A stretch of DNA of 64,000 nt from Halichondria panicea (taxonomy: Eukaryota > Porifera > Demospongiae > Suberitida > Halichondriidae): positions 4,395,182 through 4,459,181 of the forward strand of contig NC_087384.1 in NCBI RefSeq assembly GCF_963675165.1, given 5' to 3'. Every line of letters begins with the position of its first letter. Within the stretch, counting starts at the first letter, position 1. The position numbers and the translations under genes are program-made. Below, in pieces: positions 32,827-47,667 of this stretch. The notes beneath the pieces are model-generated. The model was not told the origin of the DNA. It did no database searches and saw only the letters and a list, made by a program, of their open reading frames with translations.

Positions 32827-35095
32827 TGTGTGACAACAATGTCTTAGTGCGCAAAGATGATGAATGTGTAGCAGCAGGTAGGGGATGCCATTTTTCGATA
32901 TAGATTTAAAACCACACCCTTCGTCCGTTATAAGAGGTTAATTCTGTATCTTTGTTCAAGGCTTGTCTGGAGTTTAAAAGTGTCCGCTATTCGGGGTTGC
33001 AAGTACACTATAGTTAGATAGTAAAAGCAGTTGGTACAAAGCATGCTGTCCGCTTTTTAGAGAGTCCGTTATAAGAGGTTCCACCGTAGCACGTATATAT
33101 GTACTTAATGCAAACTATTGTACAGTGTATTTATCATATTTCTTTAGGAGGCCACTGATGAGTTGAGAAGGTCTGCCCTGGCAGTGAGTGACACACAACT
33201 TGGCTTTACTGTGCATAGTGTACATGTAGTGTCTCTGATGGAGAGAATGACTACTTCTCTGAGGTACGACGCATTTGTGTGGAAGTCTGATTATTGCTTT
33301 TTTTCTAAAGGTCATCTTCTCTGAGCGAGCTGGCAGCCCACACTGATTCCATACAGACAGAGATAGCGTCTGTCCTTGTAGTAACCAAGAGGGTTGTCGA
33401 GGAGTGCACAGTACAGAGCATCAGTGAGAACATTGAAGCCGGTCTCTCTAAGATGGAAGCTTTATCTCACCAGCTTTGTCTGGTAACCAAGGTCAAACTC
33501 AGACACTGTCAAAGTGAGAACATGTGCTTATGATATCGTTGGGGGTTCCTCTCATTCTCAATGATACAGACCAATTAGAGGAGACAGCTGCTCTTGTTGA
33601 CCTGGTGGAAAATGGAGCTAATCTGTTGAGAGCTGTAGACTGTCTACTCAGGGACATTCATACACTCAGTGGAGTCAGTGGTGAGTGTCCGATGTCAGTC
33701 ATGCTGTGTTTTTATAGTGCATTGTTAGGCCACGACTTATTACCCGAGGCGCGTGGGTGGCTACGGGTATAGTAGTCGTTTGGTTTATCTGTAATATTTG
33801 AGTCTACTCCACCTGGATGTCATAGCGCTGCATTTACAGTATGGATATATAGCCTTCACACAACAAGTTATTGGTTTTTAAAGTTTCAGATTTCGATGTT
33901 AAAGCTTCATTGTCGAAACGAACTTGCACGTTGGCTGCATGGCTAGCTAGCTAGCTACTCACGGCCTTTATTCGAGGTACACATGTTCCCGTCACATGAA
34001 CAAGTAAAAAAAACCATGAGGGAAGGAGTATTACTATTTTGTTGTTGTTACTATAACTCAGTGAGAGCACAATAAAACTATGAAAACAAGGAACCTATGA
34101 CCTGGCTTTAGGTTTCCTATGGTCTAATGGCTATTAGGCAGGCTAGCTGGCTTCCAATAAGCCAGTAGCCTCGATTTTAGGTAGCATACTGCGGCCTAGG
34201 CTACCTAAAATCGAGAATACAAACTTAACCGTGGCTATTAACCTGTCATGCGGTATAAAATGCTACTTTTATTATGCAAAATTAAGCCCATTCTGACTCG
34301 AAATTAAAATTACACCCACTCATTAAAGTCTTTCTGTCTGTATCTGAGGCCTGCCAGCTCTTGAAATACAATGAATACGTCAATATGGTAATGCATGGAT
34401 AAAGTAGCTAGGTATATAAAGAAAAGTACACAAGTCAAGAATCTGCATCAGAAAGTTATAGTGACATGCAAATAGTATCAATTATTGGATCTAGCTATAT
34501 CTAATGTTCAGAGCTAACCAGCTTACACAAAGAAACTGCTTGACAACTGCTCACTGACAAATGCTGGTGGGCGTACTCTCGAGGAATTAGCCTAATGCAG
34601 GAACTCTCACTCAAAAGCGGGGGTAGGCGTAATCTTGGTAGAGTATGATAATCGTTTCCACTTCCTCCTACTGTGCCATGTACATGCATGACTGTATTGT
34701 ACGTCTATTTGTTCACAGTACACATATTTTTTACTCCAGTGTGTGGGCGTACCATGCCTTAGCGTTTCCTCTCTCCTGCAGGTAACTCTGGCTACAGTGT
34801 GCTGGTGAGCTGCAGTGAGAAGATGGTCCAGTCACTCTCCCAAGAACCCAAAGCTGTAGCTGTTTATTTGCTATCAGTCGGACTCATCACTGAGCGTGTA
34901 TTGCAAGAAACTAACCAGCTAAACGAGATTAATGCTGACAAAGCCACCAGACTGTACACGGCCCTGCTGGGTGTGGTCAAACACCACCCCCACAAGTACC
35001 ACGAGTTTGTCTCCACTCTCAGACTCAACCCACTACACACTGACTTGGTCAGAGAATTAGATAGCAAGTACATGTATAGTTTGTCAACAACATAA
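21814..35095 (+). CDS. Ankyrin-repeat / ZU5 / CARD-like adaptor protein
   Basis: Exons: 21814-21903, 23643-23741, 26117-26215, 26456-26554, 27518-27619, 29518-29616, 29789-29875, 30097-30158, 30216-30274, 30339-30836, 30890-31038, 31105-31269, 31323-31544, 33148-33263, 33311-33513, 33570-33680, 34782-35095; all in frame, 857 residues. Residues 1-225 are ankyrin repeats, one per exon, with phase-0 junctions (DGWTPLRWA, TDCVRELLSYGA, VDLADK). Residues about 265-430 are a ZU5 domain (FTPSGGHADFDNGVEVTVPA, LMPEGIQSASPSYLISGE). A beta-rich region that could be UPA-like follows (RIICRFFPEE, TICTISLSGLLPQVKVHL). A helical linker leads to a CARD-like end (AVAVYLLSVGLITERVLQET, DKATRLYTALLGVV, HEFVSTLRLN). 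ZU5-containing proteins such as UNC5, PIDD and ankyrins use this module for autoinhibition or assembly; function here is inferred only as a cytosolic signalling adaptor. The start is the first ATG before an ankyrin-like segment. Confidence 0.85.
22190..22345. mobile_element. Inverted repeat around 'tctaattatagaaccagc'
   Basis: gcgttctaattatagaacca (about 22194) pairs with ggttctataattagaacg (about 22303), with outer taccgtaatgtacc and ggtatatgg-type partners. Lies in the first intron of the ankyrin gene. Confidence 0.6.
23128..23337. mobile_element. MITE with 'ggttatttttgaggcactaa' ends
   Basis: Left end actggttatttttgaggcac with taaat; right end atttagtgcctcgaaaataa with ccggt. About 210 bp. 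Confidence 0.75.
24376..25085. mobile_element. Palindromic element with internal tandem repeats
   Basis: The outer ends, tatggagggccatttgtcaa and the inverse tttgtcacaaatggccctcc, continue into pairing tgtacatgttgatttcaaa blocks. Inside, 24435-24660 is a tandem array of a unit of about 40-46 bp (gtagggaagaca, cattcagagaacgcgtatag, gaaacg). The right arm (about 24895-25030) holds related blocks in reverse complement (ttctctgaacgtgttttccc). Lies between ankyrin exons. Confidence 0.75.
26772..26885. mobile_element. Short foldback element sharing ends with the 2.6 kb MITE
   Basis: ggaggtacacatgcaggagc with aatag pairs with aattgctcctgcctgttgta with catcctc. A close relative lies at 63017-63158 (tgactcagcat core in both). 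Confidence 0.7.
27701..28247 (+). mobile_element. Dispersed repeat family A, copy 2
   Basis: Starts atgcctcggtgcgcatgcgc and agcgaggtatacggtagtg; includes a (tg/tc)tgtgtctg microsatellite; ends cctcgaggcatcagcgc and ggtgctttcatt. Lies in an ankyrin-gene intron. Confidence 0.75.
28248..29517. other. Intron between ankyrin exons, A/T-rich, no gene seen
   Basis: Contains a stretch near 28900-29105 related to 25700-25800 (ggtgacatat-type end, gcgaat, tgtactcg(c/t)(a/g)gataat), suggesting another diverged repeat. No coding exon recognised. Confidence 0.4.
31797..32667. mobile_element. Near-perfect palindrome of about 870 bp
   Basis: The left arm starting agtaagtaaccgatct at 31812 is matched by agatcggttacttact at the right end. 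The arms, about 400 bp each, agree almost base for base: gccgattataggtatctggc, tcatgaccaccactccgtc, gtgctcactagttagagttg. The short centre near 32210-32250 holds a cggcctggaatcgaggct core. No credible ORF. Lies in the intron before exon 14 of the ankyrin-ZU5 gene. Confidence 0.85.
32744..32830. repeat. (TG)n-(CGTG)n microsatellite
   Basis: About 50 bases of TG dinucleotides pass directly into tandem cgtg tetranucleotides. Confidence 0.95.
33681..34781. other. Last intron of the ankyrin-ZU5 gene
   Basis: About 1.1 kb. It holds the inverted pair cctcgattttaggtagc / gctacctaaaatcgag (about 34168-34215), related to the recurrent cgaggct core. No exon seen. Confidence 0.5.
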
Positions 35096-35681
35096 CTATG
35101 TACGTACATGACATTATGTCGTGGATATTGTTCATTTCTTTTGTTTATGCGCTGGTTTGTCCTTCAAAAAGCTATTAGCTGACCTATTATAGAAAGGGGC
35201 ATGGTTTACAGTCTAGGTCCGTCGTGGGAGCTAGCTAGGTTGCTTTTGTAATTATATCAATCCGTGCCTATAGCTAATTATCCTTTTAATAATAGAGAGG
35301 TTCACCCTATAATTTTGGTAGATCTAGAGATCGTTTTATATTACCATATATAGCGGGTTATTTTCGAGGTTTTGTACAATAATTTTGATCAAAGCATGCA
35401 GCTCGATTCGTTATTATTTTTTCGTGACATTAAAGTATAAAGGACAAACTTTGTGTGAGTTTATGAAAGACAAGCAGTGATGAAGGTACACAGCTAGCAA
35501 TACTCACACTAGTTCACAATTCAAAGGGACAAAATAATAAATGACTATTCATGTGTCATACGTATATATAAGACAGATATTATGGTACAAAATATTTTTA
35601 TCACAAAGAGGAGTGTAAGTGCAGATCTACAGTCTATTAATGTTTTTCATACACACTGCACCGGCTACAAGAGAACAAGTG
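35096..35681. other. Convergent 3' region between ankyrin-ZU5 gene and PP1
   Basis: A/T-rich, with one tatagcgggttattttcg end motif near 35348 that also bounds the element at 59346-59650. No gene seen. Confidence 0.45.
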
Positions 35682-40256
<4,575 letters not shown>

Positions 40257-40462
40257 GGTTCAGGAGAGGTTCACCTAAATCCCAAACTCTAATAACAATT
40301 CATACAATGAGACCACCTAGTACCTTGCAGCTTCAAAAGACAAAACGCCTCTGATCACGTGCAAATACAATTACTATCGCTTTGTGAAAAAGTGACCTTT
40401 CAACCTAACTCCACGTGGACTTTTACCCACGTGTACGTGTACGTACCTTTATAGTGCTTGTG
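40257..40462. promoter_or_regulatory. Bidirectional promoter region of PP1 and C1QBP
   Basis: The two ATGs diverge across 206 bases. The region has several cacgtg-type E-box motifs (ccacgtgg, cccacgtg, tcacgtg) and a tacgtgtacgtac run. Motifs were read by eye. Confidence 0.5.
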
Positions 40463-43387
40463 ATGGCTTCAAGATTGTCTACACTGTATGGGTTTGTAAG
40501 CAGAGGGCTTACAGCCAGAACTAGTCCCTCATTAAGTCATGGAGCAAAGAGATCATTCTCATCTTCCAAAGGTTAGTCAATGATACAAAATAATACAAAA
40601 GCCTTGAACTCTGCTCAATTTCAGCCTTGTCAAAACTCCTCAACGTTGTAAAGGCTGAAATCTCAACAGAACAAAAAATGCTCGAGAATCTCCCAACGTT
40701 CTCCGCTTTTGATGTGTCAGTAGATGGCTCAATAGCTACACTGTTGCGGTCTTACAAAAGTGAGGAAGTCAAAGTTCAGTTAGACGTCAATCGGGCCAGT
40801 GAAGTGGTGTCTGATGAGATGGAGGGTGAGGGTGACTATGACGGCGATTTTGAGGAGGCTGGGAAAGAAGAGTTGTATGAGGAGGAAGGGGAAGATTTTG
40901 ATGAGAAAGAGGTGTGCCATCAAAGCTTTGTTTAATGTGTACACTGGAGCTATGTCCAATACATGGATGTGTTGCTGTATTTGGCTCTATTTTCCCAAAC
41001 TGTTGTGATGAATATGTTTGTCTACAGCAAGTCTCTGTACCAGTCTTCTCAGTCAGTGTGAAAAATGAAGCGGTAAGTATTTGTTCATGTTGGTAATGTG
41101 TGCTATATATGCCTGGCATTACTGTAACTTTCTTCTGAAACTCAGGGCAGTACAATGCAATTTGACTGCCTTTTTGAGGAGTTTGGCCCCTATGATGAAA
41201 CCATGGACTGGAATAGTATGAGGATTGACTCTGTGTCAGTAACCCCAAGCAGTAAGGGGACAACAGAAGCAGTCTACTATGCAAATTCAACATCATTTTC
41301 TGAGGTGCATTTTAATATTAATCATGTATGTGCTTCAAATTTCTATCATGGTTTCACAAAAATCATTATAAGAAAATCGTAAATATTCAAAAGCAAACGG
41401 TTTACTGTAACCTATGCGCGTGTGCCAGAAGTAGCCTTGTCCTAATTGTTTGTGCTCCCTACAAGCTTTATTCACCATAGATCGAAGAGGAAGAGGGATT
41501 GGTAACGGAAGTGCACGTAATGATTTTACATTGAATATGCACTAAAGCCTCAAAAACTATCCGCGTTACGCCGTTTAACTCGCTCAAAATAAGAAAATGG
41601 TGTTTCCTCGAGACATCATCTATTTCAGCATTTTATAACATGCCCATGAGCCACGTGTATTACTTGCTAATGACGACCACACCTAGTAAAAGGGACATTC
41701 CAGTAAAGTTATAAGCATACTGCTGCTATTTATATAGTCTTGTATTGCTAAAACATGTAAGCGTGCTGCTAAAATAGGTACAGTGGAACCTCCATTAATG
41801 ACCACCTCCAAAGAGCAACCACACGCTACATAACGGCCCAAGAGCTCAGGTCCTGATTGAAACTACAATGACTTCAATCAATGAAAAGCAACCTCTCAGG
41901 AGCGACCACCTCTCTATACTCCGTATAACGAGCAGCTTTCCAGCCCCCAACCAGCTTTAGCAATGAAAAATAACCTCCCAGAACTGACAGCCACACCCAT
42001 AATTAGCAGAAAATTATTGCTGAGATAGCATTATTTTGCACAATCGTGAAACCTAGCTGTAGCTTGTCCCTACAGCCTTTTCAAAGCTTGTATAAGCTAA
42101 AGAAGCAGTTAGCAAAGCTCCAAGATTCATTTGCAGCAGGAAATGACTCATAGAACATCAAAACCTCCCAAGGAAGACCACCTCAGCCAAATTAAGACTG
42201 TTCCCCCATGGTGTCCGTTTTTGGAGGTTCCACTGCATAGACCTTTAAATATAAATGAGTTGCACAGACTGAGCATATTTGCTTGTGGTTTGTAGTTTAT
42301 TATGCACTGTGTGTAGAAATCATCAGCTTGGCTAGCCCGGCCACGCCTATCTACAGCTTTGGCTTGTAGACACAGCCTCGATTAAACCGTGGGTAAAGCA
42401 GGTGTTACAGAGTAAGGGTACTTTTGTTGCCAATCCCTTTTCCTCTTCTATCTATGGTTTCACTGACAGGATTTTGCCGTGCTAGTTGTTGTGCTCCCTA
42501 CAAGCTGTTTCTTGTTTTATGTTTCACTGATACAAATTTAATACCTAGAACCTTGACAAAAATGGTACCCCCCCCCCCCCCCCCCCCCCCGAAAAAACTG
42601 CCTACTATACGGTGTAATAAATGTGTATAATGAAAGCACCGTGGGTGCTGATGCCTTGGTGGAGATGCCAAGGCTACATAACATAAAGATACTGATAGCT
42701 TTTATACACACATTAATTAATCTATATCATATGCATTAATTAATTGCTGCATGCCAGAATCCAGCAAAGAGTGGGTAATGATCGACCATGATTGTTGTTA
42801 AAACGATCGATACCAAAGTTCAAGTCTAAAATTAATGGTGCATCAGCAGAGCTTTGCAGCTCTCTTCTCACTCTTGCAGCTACCAATAGCTAGCGTTCTA
42901 GTACAGAGTTAACTACTAAGTAGAGTAGCAACACTCAATGGACAAGTTTTTCTATGCACTCTTCTGAAAAGGCCTACAATGGCATTCCAAGTAAGCAAAA
43001 CTAGGCATAACTCGAGAACGAAGCATTATTTTGAAAATCCATTCATGACTAGAAGCGTACATGTATAGAAACTCTTACTTGCACTTGATTGATTTGAGCA
43101 GCTGTAGCAATCTACACACTACCGTATACCTCGCTTGCGCATGCACACCGATGCATAATTATACTAAGCATTAGCCATTGCAATGTACATTTGAACCTAC
43201 TGTTAATAACCGTGAACTGTGTTTTCCCTAACAGGAGCTGTACAGTGGCCTTTTGGAATTCTTAAATGAGCGGGGCATCAATGAAGAGTTTTCTAAAGAG
43301 ATTCTAGAGTTCTATCGAGTGTTTGAGCACCAGTGTTATGTCAATGACTTCTTAGGTGGAATTAGAGACTTCTGTAGTGGCAAATAG
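40463..43387 (+). CDS. C1QBP: Mitochondrial p32 / C1QBP family protein (MAM33)
   Basis: Acidic trimeric mitochondrial-matrix protein linked to mitochondrial translation. Exons: 40463-40571, 40625-40911, 41028-41072, 41146-41304, 43235-43387; 250 residues. The N-terminus is Arg/Ser-rich without acids (MASRLSTLYGF, RGLTARTSPSLSHGAKRSFSS), as expected of a matrix targeting peptide. Then come SKLLNVVKAEISTEQK, a very acidic loop (GDFEEAGKEELYEEEGEDFD), the strand FSVSVKNEA, and MQFDCLFEEF. The C-terminal helices LYSGLLEFLNERGINEEF and FEHQCYVNDFLGGIRDF are typical of the family. A polyadenylation-like aataaa lies at 43437-43442. The last intron (1.9 kb) is filled with two repeat elements. Confidence 0.93.
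41777..42236 (+). mobile_element. MITE family C, copy 1 ('cagtggaacctcc')
   Basis: Left end tacagtggaacctccattaa; right end ttttggaggttccactgca. The body shares cctacagccttttcaaagct with 43751-44197, which is in opposite orientation. Lies in a C1QBP intron. Confidence 0.85.
42566..42590. repeat. Poly-C run
   Basis: About 22 consecutive C residues; its length may be unreliable in sequencing. Confidence 0.8.
42630..43155 (-). mobile_element. Dispersed repeat family A, copy 3 (inverted)
   Basis: Starts tgaaagcaccgtgggtgctg and ends gcgcatgcacaccgatgcat, the reverse orientation of the copies at 11934 and 27701. Confidence 0.75.
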
Positions 43388-43478
43388 TTCACAATTAATT
43401 TCTGAATCATTATGTCTTGTTATTATTTATGGTGACAATAAAATTAATACTGCAACAAGTTGAACAAAAAAGTTTGAT

Positions 43479-45248
43479 TCATTTCTTTTGAGCTCCGGTG
43501 AAGCTGATAGAATCATCATCAACCTGCAAAACAGTTATGAAAAGCTAAGTGATATGCATAAAGACGGTGACGTGTACATTATCAAGTACAATTACGGTAA
43601 GAAAAGCTCATAATTATATACCAATATACACAGTGGAACGTCAGAACAAGGGACATCAATTAATTTTATACTGAGGACAGTGCTTCTGTAACTAAATTTA
43701 AACATAGTCCCCACTATACATGGCACATGTATAATGCTATAAGTTGTAGGTACAGTGAAACCTCCATAAAACAGAGAACAGCCTTTTGGCTGTAATAGAG
43801 AGGTGGTTTTCCTTGGGAGGGTTCGATTGCCAGCTATATAATTATGCTATATGAGTCATTTCTTGCTGCAAATGAATCTTGAAGCTTTGCTAACTGCTTC
43901 TTTAGCTCATATAAGCTTTGAAAAGGCTGTAGGGACAAGCTATATACAGCTAGGTTTCACGATTGTGCAAAATAATGCAAGAATTTCCTGCATGCTAATT
44001 CTGGGTGTGGCTGTCCGTTCTGGGAGACTATTTGCCATTGCTAAAGCTGCTCGTTATACAGAGTAGAGAGGTGGTCGCTCCTGAGAGGTTGCTTTACATT
44101 GAAGTCATTGTAGTTTCAATCCAGACCTAAGCTCTTGGCTGGTATATAGCGTGTGGTTGCTCTTTGGAGGTGGTCGTTAATGGAGGTTCCACTGTACATA
44201 AATATATGAGTTTTACTCACCTCAGGCCATTTACCCTGAATGAAGTCGATAACATCATCACTAACATCCCCTTGAATCACTATCTCATCGTCCCCGGTCA
44301 CTGACGACCCACATGAGAAGTGTTGGGCAAACGATTTTGATGCTTTTTTCAGATCAATACCTGCAAAAAAAAAGAATGATAACCTTGAGGGTATACCGTG
44401 CACAGAGTAATTTTCGCATGAACTACCCAGACAGCGCAATTTTAATTTTCGTATATATATACAATTTATAATTACGAAAAAAAAAACCTATACGGTATTT
44501 CTTTCTCCTTACTCTCACAAGGGAGGCCACAAAAAAGCACAACTGTTTGGAAAAGCCATTTTGAAAGCTATAATTATACAGAAGCCCGGGCAGGGCTGCA
44601 TCAAGAATTTTGGGTCAGGGGAGCAATTGGTAAAAATGTAGGGGGGGCGTGGCGTATGCATGCACGGCACTAGTACAGTTTACATACAATATTGCACTTA
44701 CCAAACGTTTTAAGGCCCACTATCAGGGTGACATGTTTCTTCTTCCCTCGTACCACTGTTGAGACTTTGATCTGCTTGGGAGTTTCACAATGGACTATCT
44801 TACGAATGGCCTTTCCTCCTGTGGGCAGGGATTAAGACAGTAGATCAGAAGTTGCACACTTTAATTGAACTCTATACCTCTTTTCTGTCGTTTGCTATCA
44901 GCTAGAGTGAGCCCTCCAACACCTGTGGGGAAACAATAAAAACTGATGAGGAGAATCTCACATGCTTTACAAATAAATGAATGGACTAACTTACCTCTTT
45001 CCACCAGTCTTGTATAACAGTCAGGAAGATTGGTTTTCATCCACTCATAACACTTTGATGGATTTGGACCGTATTCGCAGTACTGCAGTAATGCATACCA
45101 TCTTACCCAAATCAACATCAGTAGGCAGGCACGGTATAAAGTGTATCCAAAACTGGGTATTATAATGCTTTTAAAGCAAGAATACAATCCATGGCTATCT
45201 ACTTATCCATCAGTCCATGACCAATTTCACCTGTAGTGTATATCCAAG

Positions 45249-45285
<37 letters not shown>

Positions 45286-45687
45286 TCTGTTATCTACCGT
45301 AGGCATACATCATACACAGCTCGATCATAGTCCTACTACAATTTTTATTTATACAATCATGGTAAAACTACTTGAATTCTAATTAAGGGGGTATAAACAT
45401 ACAGCACATGTATAAATTGTTTGTCGATCGCATAATGTTACTGTGAGGGTGTTAACTTGACTCCCTTACACAAGGTACCGTTCCACAAATAGCTTTGACT
45501 AATAACCTAACAACAAGACACTAATCAATATAATTATAACTTCGACAGAGCAAGTACATGACTAGACTCCCACCTCAGGAGGCATTGTGCATATCTCACA
45601 GTACTCTACTTCCAGTGGGTACTGCACAGCAGCTGCACCCTCATCACCACTAGCACTACCAGGAGTGTCAGTAGTTAGTTCAGCCAT
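43479..45687 (-). CDS. DENR: Density-regulated protein DENR (SUI1-domain translation factor)
   Basis: Cytosolic factor that works with MCTS1 in ribosome recycling and re-initiation. Exons: 45574-45687, 44995-45082, 44878-44922, 44702-44818, 44221-44360, 43479-43523; 182 residues (human 198). The N-terminal Cys-rich part reads [20 protein letters not shown] and then [13 protein letters not shown] basic linker (KRQKRGGKAIRK) leads to the SUI1 fold ([50 protein letters not shown]). The tail [14 protein letters not shown] matches the human end. The stop lies 92 bases from the convergent C1QBP stop. TRIAP1 lies just upstream on the same strand. Confidence 0.95.
43751..44197 (-). mobile_element. 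MITE family C, copy 2
   Basis: Ends tacagtgaaacctccataaa and tggaggttccactgtac. Opposite orientation to 41777-42236. In the last DENR intron. Confidence 0.85.
45256..45282. repeat. (TA)n microsatellite
   Basis: About 12 TA units in a DENR intron. Confidence 0.9.
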
Positions 45688-45779
45688 GCTAGATTTCAAT
45701 ATTGCTTTTCAGAGAGTTCAGACAGGAAATGGGAAGTGAGATAATCATGCATGTGAATGTTCTGGATCTGTTATAATTA

Positions 45780-46072
45780 TTATGTTCTAGGCTTCATTTC
45801 TTGATCTGTTCCAAGTAAATCTCTGTTGAGTTCTTCTTTAGAAATATTATGCTTCTCCACAGCAGCCTGGGAAGTTTAATGGTATAATTATTTGTATAAA
45901 TTGACTGCACTGGTATTACCTTCAAACAGATTTTGTATTCTTTAAAGATATTTCCACAAGCTGTTTCATGATCAGGGCCTTTTCTATTTAAGAAAGAGTC
46001 CCTAAACCATGCATTGAAACAATCATCATACTTATGTTTCAGAGGAGTGCAGCTCGAGTCCAAACTCTCCAT
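45780..46072 (-). CDS. TRIAP1: TRIAP1 / Mdm35 twin-CX9C protein
   Basis: Small intermembrane-space protein that stabilises PRELI-type lipid-transfer proteins. Exons: 45920-46072 and 45780-45866; 79 residues (human 76). The twin CX9C motif is intact: CTPLKHKYDDC and CGNIFKEYKIC, with FNAWFRDSFL between them, as in the human protein. The C-terminal exon is charged (AAVEKHNISKEELNRD). I chose the ATG at 46072 because the human protein starts at this point; an in-frame upstream ATG at 46123 would add 17 residues. A gcgcatgcg NRF1-type motif lies just upstream near 46130. Its stop is 92 bases before the DENR ATG. Confidence 0.92.
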
Positions 46073-46882
46073 TCTCTTTTGATCCTCATAAACCACTCCC
46101 CACAACTGGATGTCTCCTCCCACGCCCCTATGCGCATGCGTATCTACTGCATCTTGTGCAGAGGTGCAGACTGATTAAAAATTTTAGCAGGTAACAATGA
46201 GTACTGAGCATCATAATAATTATAAAGCATTCGCATGTCCTTATTTTCTATCAGCCTTTCTATCAAGAGCAGTTCAATTCTTGCATAGCCATTTGCATAG
46301 TTACGGATATGTTACTAACATATCCGTGAGACTGACTATGCTAACATTGTTAGCATTCCTCTTGATTTTACATGTGTTTTCTTAGTTAAGTTTACTACAT
46401 GTATATATATACACATGAATAAAAGATTAGTGAGTTTGACGTATCTGCAGTCACTCACTCATTGACTTTTAATGTTAGTCGTCAATATTAAGGCACAGAT
46501 GTGACTGTCAATGCATGCTATCATAGCATGCATGATAGCATGCAAAGCCACAGAACACTAAGCAGCTATGGCATAGTGTTCTGTGGCTTTGATGCAAAAA
46601 AGCAAAAAAGGGGCAAAACTTTGTGGATACAAAAACACCCACTTAGCAGCCCGTAGAAGCGCGCATGTGCAAACACAGTTCTAAAAACACGCCCAGTTTG
46701 TCACAGGACTCTGACACAGGACTCTGCCAGTATCTAGTAGCCTTGACAACGACCAATGACCACTATTTCTATCTTCACAAAGCACACACATCCTCAGTAT
46801 TAAACTTTGTGGAGAGAGGAAAGTAAGTTGCTGCTATAAAAATTGTTGCATTTTATTTATTTGTGTCTCATGATCATGCAGG
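46073..46882. promoter_or_regulatory. Divergent intergenic region between TRIAP1 and LC8
   Basis: Holds the NRF1-like tatgcgcatgcgtat near 46130. An inverted repeat lies at about 46300-46340 (acggatatgttactaacata, tccgt). A second hairpin, caaagccacagaacacta / tagtgttctgtggctttg, is at 46542-46592. A likely LC8 5'-UTR intron begins gtaagt near 46821 and ends atgcag at 46881. Confidence 0.5.
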
Positions 46883-47152
46883 ATGACTGAGAGAAAAGCA
46901 GTTATCAAGAATGCTGACATGTCTGAGGACATGCAGCAAGATGCTGTAGACTGTGCTACTCAGGCCATGGAGAAGTTCAACATTGAGAAGGACATAGCTG
47001 CTTACATCAAAAAGGAGTTTGACAAGAAATACAACCCGACATGGCACTGCATTGTTGGAAGGAACTTTGGCTCTTATGTCACTCACGAGACGAAGCATTT
47101 TATTTATTTTTACCTGGGACAAGTAGCAGTACTGCTTTTCAAGTCAGGATAG
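46883..47152 (+). CDS. DYNLL: Dynein light chain LC8 (DYNLL type)
   Basis: An 89-residue hub protein that dimerises and binds short linear motifs in dynein intermediate chain and many partners. The coding part is a single exon and nearly matches animal LC8: [74 protein letters not shown]. The ATG follows a splice acceptor (catgcag) by one base, so the 5' UTR is probably spliced. No anomalies. Confidence 0.98.
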   Translation: MTERKAVIKNADMSEDMQQDAVDCATQAMEKFNIEKDIAAYIKKEFDKKYNPTWHCIVGRNFGSYVTHETKHFIYFYLGQVAVLLFKSG

Positions 47153-47667
47153 ACTTGAACTTCAACTATATCTATACATTTGGTATTCTCTTAGTTATCT
47201 CATTGTTACTGTCTTTGTACCTAGTAACCTGTTGTACTTGTGGAACTATCAATCTTTATTCCAAATTGAAGGATACATATATATGTACATGTATAATGCC
47301 CCATTTTTGGGGCCACGCCTAACTAGTTACAGTTCCTCATGTCACGTCTGCTGGCCAGCCTGCTCCTTGAAATAATAATGTCCCTCAAAGCAGACTCAGT
47401 CGTTATGGTTTGAAACCACCGGAAAATGTACAAGTATGGTCGCCAAGGTTTAGTGTGTTGAGCATTACAAGAAGAGACTAGTTAAGTAGCAGCATCTGTC
47501 TATGGCTCCTTTGGGTTCCTAAGTAGACAAGAGTTAACTATTCTACTCTTGGTTCTTGGTTCCTAGATCCTGTCATCTGAAAGCAGGAAGTAGACTACCT
47601 TGTAAAACAGGATGTTACTTTTCAGTGCAGTCAATTAAAAACTCTTCGATTGTCAAGACGGCAAGAC

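Noticed and set aside
40787-41296. 169-codon minus-strand frame rich in Ser, Pro and His
   Set aside because: Antisense shadow of the acidic C1QBP exon and following intron.
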